Assembly (NCBI RefSeq): GCF_033439725.1
Contig: NW_026944386.1
Span: forward strand, 3,658,001-3,722,000
From: Neurospora tetraspora
Lineage: Eukaryota > Ascomycota > Sordariomycetes > Sordariales > Sordariaceae
Reading direction: 5' to 3'
DNA: 64,000 nt
A program made the translations under genes and the position numbers. Below are positions 12,999 through 22,957 of the stretch, piece after piece (positions within the stretch are counted from its first letter, which is position 1; each line of letters begins with the position of its first letter). The notes under the pieces were generated by a model that was not told the origin of the DNA, searched no databases, and was given only the letters and a program-made list of their open reading frames with translations.

Positions 12999-13471
12999 TC
13001 ACTCATCAACCACCCCAAAAACATACCTAGCCTGCAAAACATACGGATCCCCTCCCGGCGCAAACACCTGCTTCTTCGTCCGTCCCCACTCGGGGTGATT
13101 GATCCCATCAATCCAATCCTGCACCTCCAGGACCATACATCCGTACTTGGGGATTGTTCTCCTCTCGTCCGTGCCCTGCGTCCATTTCAGGGGGACGTCG
13201 CCCTTTTGCTGGTTGCACGAGTACATTTGAAATGCGTCCTGGTCCGAGTAGACTTCGAGCTTGATGCCTGAGTGGGGAGAGGAGAGGCGGGCGATCATTT
13301 GGGAGGGTTGACGCCAGTCGGATGAGGAGGAGGAGGGAGAGGAGCGGAGGGTGTTTAGGTAGCAGTTATCTGTTTTGGGGGTGGGGGGAAGGGAAATGGT
13401 TAGTGATGGACGGTTTAAAAAGAACGTGAAGAGAGAGGGAAGGAGGAAAGGAGGCGATGCTCCCTCCAGAA

Positions 13472-13515
<44 letters not shown>

Positions 13516-14395
13516 AAAAGGAGGGAAACTTACCATAGCCCGTACAATTCGTGCCACAATTCCCCTCCAACCCCTTCTCCCGCTTCTCAAAACTCTCCCC
13601 AATTTGCTTCGGCCGACTCCAAAAATCATTAACACCCCCCCTCTCATTGTTTTGTAAATCCCCGGTGGGAATCAAAATCCCATCCACCGCAACCCTCATC
13701 CCCGCAAACGGCATCCATAACTCATGCCCCAAAGCATCCTCGAGCTCAAACCCGTCCAGGTTCCAGTAGGTATGACTACTCAGCATGATGGGCGTTTTCT
13801 TCGTAGTGGCGATGGCAACCATCTTGATGTCCCATGTTGACCCGGAAACAGTGTAGGTGATGTAGCTAATAACTTCGCCGGGAAACCCTTCTTTGCCATC
13901 TGGGTCTACTATCGAAAACGTGATAGAGGAGTTGGTGTAGGCGACAACAGAAAAGTTGCGGTAATCCCACCCGTCTGGACCGCCGTGGAGGGTGTCGACT
14001 CCCTGGGGGTGAGAAGGGGTGGGGTTTTCGTTGGGGGTGACGTGGTATGTTATTGTTTCTTCCTCAGAGTCGTCGTCGGCAAAGAGAGTGAAAGAGCTGT
14101 TCCTAATACGGTTCGCATAACGGCCCGGCACCGACCCAAAGTGAGGGTGGGCAGTGTCCAAAGTGTAGGCGGTCGCGTTGTCGTAGCCGGCTACGATGTC
14201 CAGGGGCTTGCCGTGTTTGTCGGCGAGGATCAGGTTGGTAATGGAGGCGCCGTAGGGGATGAAGGCCAGGGAGAGGCGGGTGGTGTTGAGCCAGTATTTG
14301 CCGTTGGCGTCGGGGGAGGGGATTTTTGAGGAAGAGGTTGTTGCCGCTGCCGCAAGGGAGAGGGCTCCCTGTAGGAACAGAGCGTGGAGACGCAT
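12999..14395 (-). CDS. Secreted aldose 1-epimerase (galactose mutarotase family)
   Basis: Two exons, 14395-13534 and 13369-12999, giving 410 residues. The intron (164 nt) has GTAAGT, a CTAAC branch and AACAG, and contains a 39-base homopolymer. Residues 1 to about 17 (MRLHALFLQGALSLAAA) look like a signal peptide, and several N-x-S/T sites follow, so export is likely. Family marks: PYGASITNLILADKHG, GYDN, HFGSVPGRYANRI, then the active-site region around DTLHGGPDGWDYRNF and SHTYWNLDGF. After the intron come YDNCYL, LEVYSDQDAFQMYSCN and a C-terminal block with WIDGINHPEW. Known role: interconversion of alpha and beta anomers of aldoses such as galactose or glucose; the histidines in LHGG and SHTYWN are the conserved ones. 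An extracellular form could act on sugars freed by secreted hydrolases, which is inference. Confidence 0.88.
13475..13513. repeat. Homopolymer of 39 A (T on the coding strand)
   Basis: An uninterrupted run of A from 13475 to 13513. It lies in the single intron of the aldose 1-epimerase gene, so the transcript would carry a 39-base U tract shortly after the donor site. Length may be unreliable in the assembly. Confidence 0.95.
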
Positions 14396-15707
14396 TCTCT
14401 TAGTGACCTCCTGTTCTGGCGGTGACGATGGGGAGTGATGTCTGTTGGAGGTTGAGACTCGAGAGAACAATAGCACCCCGTGAGAATTACGAGAGAAAGG
14501 GGACACAAAGTGAGGGGAAGGGCGAGGGAACAAAAGAAGGAGGGAAGTTAATATCAACAGAAGCTCAAGACTCTACCACCCATTGGCAACCTAGACAGGG
14601 CCACATCGGTGAATGCGGTCTCCCGTTGGTGCGGATCTACATTAAACTGAGCGTCGAGGAGGCGAGCAAGGTACGTGTAAGAAGGTTGGTGACCATCTCG
14701 AGAGAAAGGTTGGATGTTACCCAAGCACTGATGAATCCGGGGTAAACTGCCCTTTGAGGTAGTGTACACCACAAAGGGGTCTGATCTCAAGTCCCCAACC
14801 CAAACTCCTGGATGATGTTCATCCCGACCTCTCTCCTCTCCACCTCCACACCTGCGTTTGTTGGGGTACATATTACACTCGGTGACAAGAGGAATGTGAT
14901 CTGCATCCGGCAACAAGACTTGCCTCGCAGTACTGTACATTACATGCTCCATGCTCCGCACGTAAAAGGCCCACGAGATGCCAGCCTTTTTGTGTGAACT
15001 CACCATGCAGAATTCGCATCTTGGTTCGCAACAACGGATTATATGTAAGCTGCACCTTCATTGGTGGATCTCGGCGCCTCTTTGCAGGCAGGGTCAGGCT
15101 GGCGAGCATGTCGAGGGACCTTCCATTCTCGCGCTTCTTATAAGACACTGGGGTGTTAGGTATATCGGGTCGAGAAACCCAACCTCCCGGATTCATGCGG
15201 TTGGTTCAAGCGAGGATATCATGAACACTTCCTTTGGGGAGTGGGTCATTGGCTTTGTCTCATTGTGGTCTTCGTAGTGCTCGCTGTTGTTTACTTTCTC
15301 CAAATATCCCGGGGTGAAATCACGAATATGACGTCGTGCAGAAGCGAACCATCAGATGATGGAGTCCGTCTCCAATTCTCATTGGCGCGGCTGTGGCGTC
15401 CTGGAGAACCATGCGGGGTCGTCTGCCGTCTCTTCCCCACCGAATAAGCTCGAGCTTCAGCCATGCCAAGACTTCCAGATCCAGCCCTCCTTGTTCCATT
15501 GTTGGTGTTGTTTACAGTGTTGAGTGTAGGGCTATCAGCATTCGGAAACAATGAGAGAATGATACTGTTCAATTCCAATCTACGATACCGCAGCAAAAGC
15601 GCAAACCCCATGCCTTTGAGATACAAGCTTCATAAAACAGGACTCTAAAGTCATAAACCAACACTCACCGGGCACCACGCCGACATTCCTCATACCCAAC
15701 AACATGT
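14396..15707. other. Intergenic region, no gene supported
   Basis: Between the aldose epimerase start (-) and the vma-2 stop (-). The part near 14400-14550 is probably the epimerase promoter and 5' UTR. Overlapping open frames of 100-150 codons on both strands between 14550 and 15630 show no family resemblance or splice logic. Confidence 0.5.
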
Positions 15708-17558
15708 TTATGCGTCAATCAGGTTCTCCTCCTCGGGCGCCGCCGTGTCCCTGGTATCCTTGGTCGTGGGCTTGTCCTTGCCCTTGCCCTTGCGGTCAGC
15801 CGCAGACCTCGAGTAGAACTCGTCGATGATCTTCTTGGGGATACGGTTGAGCATGTCCTTGCGGTAGATACGGAGCAAGCTCCACGCCTGATCCAGAGAC
15901 TCGAAGATGGTACGAGACTCGTAAGGACCCTGGGCAATGAAGGAGCGCTCGAACTTCTCCAAGAACTCCAGAGAGAGCTTGTCCTCGTTCGACAAGGCCT
16001 CCTCACCAACAACAGCCTTCATGGCCGCGGCATCACGACCAATGGCATACTTGGCGTACAGCTGGTTCGAGACATCACCGTGATCCTTGCGGGTCATGCC
16101 CTCACCAATGGCCGACTTCATCAGACGCGAGAGAGAGGGCAGCACGTTGATGGGAGGGTAGATACCACGGTTGTGCAGACCTCTGTCGACGAAGATCTGA
16201 CCCTCAGTGATGTAGCCCGTCAAATCGGGAATAGGGTGGGTAATATCGTCGTTGGGCATTGTGAGAATGGGGATCTGCGTGATCGAGCCGTTGCGGCCAG
16301 CGACACGACCAGCACGCTCGTAAATGGTCGACAAATCTGTGTACATGTAACCGGGGAAACCACGACGACCGGGCACTTCTTCGCGAGCAGCCGAGACCTC
16401 ACGGAGGGCATCGCAGTATGACGAAAGATCGGTAAGAATGACGAGGACGTGCTTCTCGAGTTGGTAGGCATAGTACTCGGCGGTCGTGAGCGCGAGGCGG
16501 GGGGTAATGATACGCTCGATAGTCGGGTCGTTGGCAAGGTTGAGGAAGAGCGTGGTACGGCCCAAGCTGCCGTTCTCCTCGAAATCGCGGGTGAAGAAAC
16601 GGGCGGTTTCCAAGTTGACACCCATGGCACCGAAGACAATCGAGAAGTTCTCCTCGTGACCATCGTGAACACCCTTGTTTGTAATACCCTGGCGCTGAAC
16701 GAGACCGGCCTGTCGGCAAATCTGAGCAGCAATTTCGTTGTGAGGCAGACCGGCGGCGGAGAAAATGGGGATCTTTTGACCACGGGCGATGGAGTTCATG
16801 GTGTCGATGGCAGAGATACCGGTGGAGATCATTTCTTGGGGATATTCCTATGTCCTGTCAGCGTAATGTCCCCGGTGTTCGCGTTTCAGCCATCAAGGTA
16901 CTTACTCTGGAGTAAGGGTTGATGGGACTGCCGTTGATGTCGAGGTACTCTTCGGCCAACACCTTGGGTCCCTTGTCGATCGCCCTGCCGGAACCATCAA
17001 AGATACGGCCCAACATGTCCTCTGATACACCAAGCTTCAAGCTCTCGCCAGTGAACTCGACTTTGGTCTGTTCCCAGTCAGCTTCTCGTTCGCTATTCCC
17101 GTCTGGGTATCTGCCTCACCTTCTTCACGTCGATGCCGGAAGTACCCTCGAAGACCTATCCATGATATCAGCGCATTGTTCGAGAGTCTGTTAAGCGATG
17201 TCGCGGTTGTCTACCTGAACGACGGCGCGGTTTCCTAGATAGCGTCATGAATGTCAGCAGTTGATCAGAGTGTGACACAAGGGATTGCGAAGGGGAAACT
17301 CACCTCGCGCCTCCAAAACCTGGCCGGAGCGTTGCGTTCCATCGGGAAGGGTCAATGAGACGATTTCGTTGTATCTAGGGAACTTGACCTGCGGCGGTTG
17401 TTAGACATGCGCATTGCGGCAGAGAGAAAGCCGTGGGAGAGAAGTGGCGGTTGACCAACATTGTCGAGGATGACGAGAGGACCGTTGACACCACCAACGG
17501 TGTTGTAGCGGATCCTGGGCGTCACGTTATAAGACGACGGTACTCGGGGGTCGCTCAT
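15708..17558 (-). CDS. vma-2: V-type proton ATPase subunit B
   Basis: Six exons: 17558-17460, 17388-17304, 17234-17215, 17155-17120, 17067-16906 and 16847-15708, giving 513 residues, the normal length for this subunit. All phases agree. Exon 3 is only 20 nt and exon 4 only 36 nt. The first donor is GTTGGT, off consensus. The N-terminal beta barrel starts [18 protein letters not shown]; the nucleotide-binding domain has [46 protein letters not shown], then [18 protein letters not shown]. Known role: the B subunits alternate with A subunits in the V1 head, bind nucleotide at non-catalytic sites, and couple ATP hydrolysis to proton pumping into vacuoles and the Golgi. The Lys-rich C-terminus ([14 protein letters not shown]) is variable in the family. 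The gene is divergent from cwc27, about 745 bp between starts. Confidence 0.96.
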
Positions 17559-18303
17559 GGTGGAAGAGTGTCAAGACCTCGAGGCCAGCTCAGGATAAAG
17601 ATCGAATACTATAGGACTGGGAAAGACGTTACGGTCGTCGGCGAGATGCTGGATGCGACGGAGGAGAATGAGGTTGGCGGATGAGGTATTGGTGTCTCGA
17701 AGTTGCAAGCAGTCGCAAGCTCCAAGTCCGGGCCCGTCCTCGGCCTGGCCTGGACTGATAGGCTGAGGCCGCTGGCTGACAAGTGACAAGCGCCCATCCA
17801 CCTTCCAGGCCAAGTTCCTGCCCTGCGCTGCAAGTGCACAGCGGGCAGTCCTGGCAGGCAGCGGGCGCTCCCACACACTGACGGCAGCCCCGCATCCGTC
17901 ATCCACATTGCCGTGGTGACTGCATGGCAGTGCCCGCATCCAAGTCAGTTGCAAAGGATGTGTCCAAACACTGCAACAGCTCCCGCGGGCGTCTTTGAAA
18001 CATTCGTTGCACCGCCACACCTTTCACAACCAAACAATTCAACCTCCAACTGCGATCGCCGTTTCGAGCTGAGGCTGAACTGCATCCAGCAAAGAGTTCC
18101 ACATTCAGTTTGCGCCAACTGAACTTGCCTTGTTGAAGCTGTTGTCGCGTCATCGCCAAATCAACTTTTTTCGCGGACATACTTCGTACTTCACCACTCT
18201 CATACCGAAACTTCCACCGTCAACGCCCGCATGCGCTGACCGTAATTAAAACCACACACACGCGGGACCACACCGAGCCAAGCGCGGCAAACCCATCAAC
18301 AAC
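17559..18303. promoter_or_regulatory. Divergent promoter region of vma-2 and cwc27
   Basis: A 745-bp interval between two divergent start codons. It is rich in CAG/CTG-like and CCAGG-like segments and must hold both promoters and 5' UTRs. I could not assign individual binding sites or a TATA box. Short open frames here on both strands look accidental. Confidence 0.5.
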
Positions 18304-19929
18304 ATGTCGGCCATCTACAACCTCGAGCCGCAGCCGACGGCATCTGCGATTATCCACACAACCCAGGGCGAGATTGCCGTTGAACTATTCGCGAAGCAAA
18401 CGCCATTGACATGCCGAAACTTCCTGCAGCTTGCACTCGACGGTTATTACGACAACACCATCTTCCACCGCCTGATCCCTGGTTTCATCGTGCAGGGTGG
18501 TGATCCCAGCGGCACCGGTCATGGAGGAGAGTCGATTTACGATAACGGCGCGCTCAGCGGCGACCTCGACCCATGGCCGATGGACCAGAGAAGGGGAAAG
18601 AATGCGGGACCTCATGGCGCCAACTTCAAAGACGAGTTTCACTCGCGCCTCAAGTTCAACCGTAGAGGTCTTCTGGGTATGGCGAACGAAGGAACGCCAG
18701 ACACCAACAGCAGTCAGTTCTTCTTTACGCTCGGAAAGGCGGACGAGCTGACGGGGAAGAATACCATGTTCGGTCGAGTGGCCGGCGACACGATTTACAA
18801 CCTGGCAAAGATCGGAGAGGCCGAGGTGGAAGAGGGCGGTGAGCGGCCCCTATATCCCATCAAGATCACGCGTATCGAGATCATCATCAACCCCTTCGAT
18901 GACATGAAGAAGAGGGAGAAGAAACCCAGACAACAGCAGATTTCTAGGCCCACACCCGCCGAGAAGAAGCAGAAGAAGAGGAAGGGCGGCAAGCAGCTAC
19001 TAAGTTTTGGAGACGAGGTTGGTGATGAGGACGGTGACGAGCTTCCTGTCCCCAAGAAACCCAAGTTTGACACAAGGATTGTGGCGGATCTTGATGAAGA
19101 CGATTCAAGCAAGCAAAGCGCCTCGAAGAAATCATCCACCAAGAAGGAGGCCAAACCAGCGGCAAAGGATGTACCAAAACGGGAAGAAAAGCCGGAGCAA
19201 AAACCAGTAAAGGAAAGCAGGAGGAGTCCAAGCCCCCAACCGGTTACTCAGAAGAAAGAGCAGCCGCCCAAGAGGCATTACAGCGAGCATTCGAGCCCAG
19301 AACCTGAAGAGCCCAAGAAGAAGTCACTCCTTGAGAAGACGAACGAAGAGATTGCGGCACTCAAAGCGTCAATGAAGAGGTCCATTCATTCAGAGCCAGT
19401 AAAGCAGGAGAAGAAGAAGTCGGCTCTGGAGCAACTGATCCCGGATACAGCCATCCGGGGGAGAAAGCGCCGGCCAGGTGCAAGTAACAACCCTACTCGG
19501 GAAGAGCAAGAGGCTTTGGACCTGCTCAAGTCTTTCAAGGCAAAGATTGAGACGGCTCCACCAGAGAAGAATGCGGCCCAGCCTGTGGTGAATCCAGATG
19601 AGGAGAATGGAGAACAAGACGGCCAACCAGACGAGGAAAAGGTCTGCGATCTTCACTTCATTGCTAACTGTCAAAGCTGCAAGGCCTGGGATAAGGTGGA
19701 GGACAATGAGGATAGCGGTGATGAAGGTTGGATGTCTCACAAGTTGAGTTTTGCTGCTGACAAGCTCGGGAAAGACCTCAGTTACCGGAAGAAGGCGGAA
19801 GAAGAGTTGGTGGTTATCGATCCTCTGGCGAAAGCCAGGACGCTCAAAGAGGAGAAGAAGGCAACGCGCGATGCTAAGACCGGAGGCTCTTCGAGAGCCT
19901 GGGACCGGGGAAGACGGGACCGGCACTGA
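18304..19929 (+). CDS. cwc27: Spliceosome-associated cyclophilin Cwc27
   Basis: An uninterrupted 541-residue frame starting at acaacATGTC. Residues about 10-190 are a cyclophilin domain: TTQGEIAVELFAKQTPLTCRN, then FHRLIPGFIVQGGDPSGTG, GLLGMANEGTPDTNSSQFFF and MFGRV. The long C-terminal region is charged and low in complexity (Lys/Glu/Pro/Ser) with KREKKP and RRSPSPQP patches and a conserved-looking end around EEKVCDLHFIANCQSCKAWD, which fits the Cwc27/NY-CO-10 subfamily. Known role: Cwc27 joins the activated spliceosome near Cwc22; in human CWC27 the domain is a poor or inactive prolyl isomerase, so binding rather than catalysis may be its job. This copy keeps the FHR motif. It has no introns, unlike most neighbours. 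Confidence 0.93.
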   Translation: MSAIYNLEPQPTASAIIHTTQGEIAVELFAKQTPLTCRNFLQLALDGYYDNTIFHRLIPGFIVQGGDPSGTGHGGESIYDNGALSGDLDPWPMDQRRGKNAGPHGANFKDEFHSRLKFNRRGLLGMANEGTPDTNSSQFFFTLGKADELTGKNTMFGRVAGDTIYNLAKIGEAEVEEGGERPLYPIKITRIEIIINPFDDMKKREKKPRQQQISRPTPAEKKQKKRKGGKQLLSFGDEVGDEDGDELPVPKKPKFDTRIVADLDEDDSSKQSASKKSSTKKEAKPAAKDVPKREEKPEQKPVKESRRSPSPQPVTQKKEQPPKRHYSEHSSPEPEEPKKKSLLEKTNEEIAALKASMKRSIHSEPVKQEKKKSALEQLIPDTAIRGRKRRPGASNNPTREEQEALDLLKSFKAKIETAPPEKNAAQPVVNPDEENGEQDGQPDEEKVCDLHFIANCQSCKAWDKVEDNEDSGDEGWMSHKLSFAADKLGKDLSYRKKAEEELVVIDPLAKARTLKEEKKATRDAKTGGSSRAWDRGRRDRH

Positions 19930-20298
19930 TCTACCTACCGGATGAGTTGCCCCGTTCTTGATGTCTTTGTTGGTTATGTCATATCCCACATTCCTACTTG
20001 TAGCTCAAAAACAGTGTGATGAAGGTAGTACGTTCGTCTAGTCTACAGAATAACCAACCCAAATGATACCCTAACGTCCTCAAAGACTCTGACCACTCGC
20101 ACTTGACGGTATTCACTCCGGAGGTCTCAAACCTTTCCCATGAAAGATAAGCTTATGTACCCCGTACCCAAGAGCCGTTGTGTGACGTTTTTGAGGTTTG
20201 AGCTAGTGCGTTTTTGTTAGCTGCCGAGATGCACTAACAGGCACTAACAATTACAAGGCCCGATATATCAACTGTCTTTAAGATACCTTGTCCATCCA
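19930..20298. other. cwc27 3' flank, no gene seen
   Basis: Immediately downstream of cwc27; it probably holds the 3' UTR and terminator. Only short incidental open frames are present. Confidence 0.45.
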
Positions 20299-20655
20299 GC
20301 CCGTTAAAGCGACTGTACAACCGGTCAGCGCGACTGTGTGGAGACAACAGCAGCTTCAAAGTGTAAGTCACCTCTAGCAACCCAGATTAGTGGTTAGGGT
20401 TAGCGGTTAGGGTTAGTTAGGATTAGTTCCGGGGGTGCAGGGGGCCGGCGAGAGGCCCCCGCGTGTGAATGTGAATTTGAGCGCTTTGAAAAAGGTGGTT
20501 TTGAGGTCTCGTTGTCGTGGTTCAAAAGGATGACTTTTGGTGAGGACTTGGTCGTGATGCAGGCGCGCAAAAGCGATGCCAAGCCTGTCTCTGGCGACAA
20601 GTTTGTATGGCCCCACACAGTCGCGCTGACCGGTTGTACAGTCGCTTTAACGGGC
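20299..20655. repeat. Perfect 43-bp inverted repeat around telomere-like units
   Basis: The arms 20299-20341 and 20613-20655 are exact reverse complements: the left arm begins gcccgttaaagcgactg and the right arm ends cagtcgctttaacgggc. They are separated by 271 bp. The spacer starts with a telomere-like stretch (20391-20426) and a C/G-rich block near 20430-20461. The arms stop abruptly and I see no convincing target-site duplication at their ends. The whole could be a MITE-like element or a hairpin-forming locus. Open frames crossing it do not look like a known protein. Confidence 0.85.
20391..20426 (+). repeat. Interstitial telomere-like TTAGGG units
   Basis: Two intact ggttagggttag blocks separated by a single degenerate step (agcggttagg), followed by gttaggattag. 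TTAGGG is the Neurospora telomere repeat. A few imperfect units inside an inverted repeat, far from any visible chromosome end, suggest an interstitial relic or chance. Confidence 0.6.
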
Positions 20656-22957
20656 TCGTTGTCCATACCCTTTGGTTGGGGTCCCTCAGTCCTCAACTCC
20701 ATCGCCAAAGACTTCAAGAGAAGATGGAAGAACTGGAAAAGACGGAAACAGTTATGGGGGACCCATATCATGTCTATGCAAAAGCATCCTGTAGATGCTC
20801 GTGGAAAAGTTCAATGGGGAAAAGCCCGAGTGCCAAGACCTGACGATAGGGTCAACTTTATGACCACGCCGGCAAGCCCTTGACAACAACAAGTGTTTGG
20901 ATTGGGTGGCTGGGCTTCCACTTCCGTTGTTACTTAGCTATAACTACCACCTCGATTCACAGGCTCAAAGTTCGATTCACAGGTAGCTTTGCAGTTCAAG
21001 GCTTTGTGACATGGCCGAAGAAAGAAACCCAGAGTCATTATGCTGCACCTCCGGTCATTGGCATGCACCACGGCCAGTTGCTTTGACACTTGTCATTGAT
21101 GAAGCTGAGATGAGATTGGAGTTATCAGATGGATCAAGTAGCTCATCAGTTCGATATTGGTACATATCTCAATGTGAAGACAATACAATACGGTAAACAA
21201 TGGGTTCGGGCAATTTCGGTCTGTGATACATCACAGCCGGGGAACTTGATAGCGGATTCCCGGAGCAAATCCCGCGCCTGCCTCCCTGGCAGCTAAGTTA
21301 GGTATCCTGTGCGTCGGTGTCGGTGTCGGTGTCGGCGTCGGGCTCTCACGGACAAGGGAAACTTTTTTTTTTGGTGAGAACCTCAAACGTCACGCAGAGA
21401 AGGGAGACCCGCCAAAAAAGCGACGCCGGAGCAATTGGCACGGATAGACCCCACGTTTGGTGTGGCATTCAACAAATGTGATTGGATGGATAGTGCTAAC
21501 AGCTGCCATCGATCGAGCGATCAGAGAAATCGGTTCACCAACCCACCCACCCCTGGGAGTTCCACCTGGCGCTGGACTCAGGCTCGGCAGGAGCGTTGAG
21601 TGCGGATGCTACCTACCCAGTGTTCAACTTCACACCATTCAGCGCACCTGCCGCCATCACGCTCAGCAGTCTGTGCTGTTGGATGCTCCGTCGAACGATC
21701 CACCTAATCTCGATATCACTAACAACGGCAGGCAGGCCGTCCAACCAGACGACGACAACGGGAAGAAGAGCCTCCAACATCTTTCTCGTCATACAAAGTC
21801 CCAAAACCCGACGGATCACGGACGGACTCGAAACTCCGAACCTCATCAGCTTCCACTCTGTCGAGTTGCTGCCCGTACCACACTTCGCGGCTGTCGCTGT
21901 TTTGCGTCGCACTGACGAGTACCGACGACGACGACCACTGCCGCCTCGAGCAACGTCCGATCCTCTTTCCGGTCCATCCACTACCCCGTCCACGGACACG
22001 GCCACTCAGCATCCCGCTTACCGCGATCCGCAGTTTGCATTACTCGAACATTTCGAACCGCCAACCCCGCGATCCGATCCCCCACGACTTCCCCGAAAAA
22101 AAGGGACCAAATCGTCTGGAGAAGGGAACAACTTTGCGACTGGAAACCAGAGAGAGACCTTGACAGGATACAAGGCGGGACGACCAAGTCTTTATCTGGT
22201 GGTGTTGGGTTACTGAAAGAAAAAACACAGACAAGGTTGGCTGTTGTCGTTGAAACCAGCGCCTGAAATTACCAAAAAAAAAAAAATCAACAAATCATTG
22301 CAATCTCCAGGCGAGGACCTCGACAACAAGGAACAAGACCCGCGCGCATTGGGCCGTCCACACCTGCTGCTCTGTCAGAAACAATCGCCAATTGTCCCAG
22401 CCAGTTCATGCATCCCGGTGGGCGCTTGAAAGAGAATCGACGTGCGACAAACAACCTCCTTCACGGCGCCCTTGTCGGTCGTCAACCAGGCTCTCCAACC
22501 ACTCTTGATCGTTACTAGACGCAGATTCGCTTACACTTTCGCCCGTCCCCAGAAAGAGGCAAAAAGTCTTTGGTAGCCTTTGACCGCGAGATATCAAGAG
22601 ACACTGCAGGATATATAACGCCCGCTCGTTCTGTGTGCTTCTCAAGGACCAACAAATCTAAAACCTCTCTTATCCCTCTTCCGTCTGGCGAAGCAGCTCT
22701 CCCACAAGCAGGATCTCTTCGCACTACGCTTCCCCGCGATCGTATCTGTTGGTCTGGTGTTCCCGTCGATACCCGCGATACGTACAGCTTTTGGACAGTA
22801 TCGCCTATCTAGTACGCCCTATCTTACGAGATACCATACCAATATCCTACATCGACAGGTCTTTAGGTAGCCCGATCGCCTACCGCGCCTCTCAACACCA
22901 CCATTGCGCCGTAGTGGCTTTCCTAGTGAACCGATCTCGTCGTGCCATCTCGAGCGC
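20656..22957. other. Long HSF upstream region, no gene supported
   Basis: About 2.3 kb before the HSF start codon. It contains a (gtcggt)n microsatellite at about 21313-21342, a T9-10 run near 21364, an A12 run near 22274, and many overlapping open frames. The longest plus frame (21596-22216) starts at a non-ATG codon and has no recognisable domain. Much of the right half is probably promoter and a long 5' leader of the heat shock factor gene. I could not find a well-formed triple GAA/TTC heat shock element. Confidence 0.5.

Noticed and set aside
20400-20883. Overlapping 123-codon frames on both strands in the inverted-repeat locus
   Set aside because: They are largely made of the inverted arms and spacer and resemble no protein I know.
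21596-22216. A 206-codon plus-strand frame upstream of HSF
   Set aside because: Starts at a non-ATG codon, overlaps equally long frames on both strands and lacks any domain; more likely a leader or promoter region.
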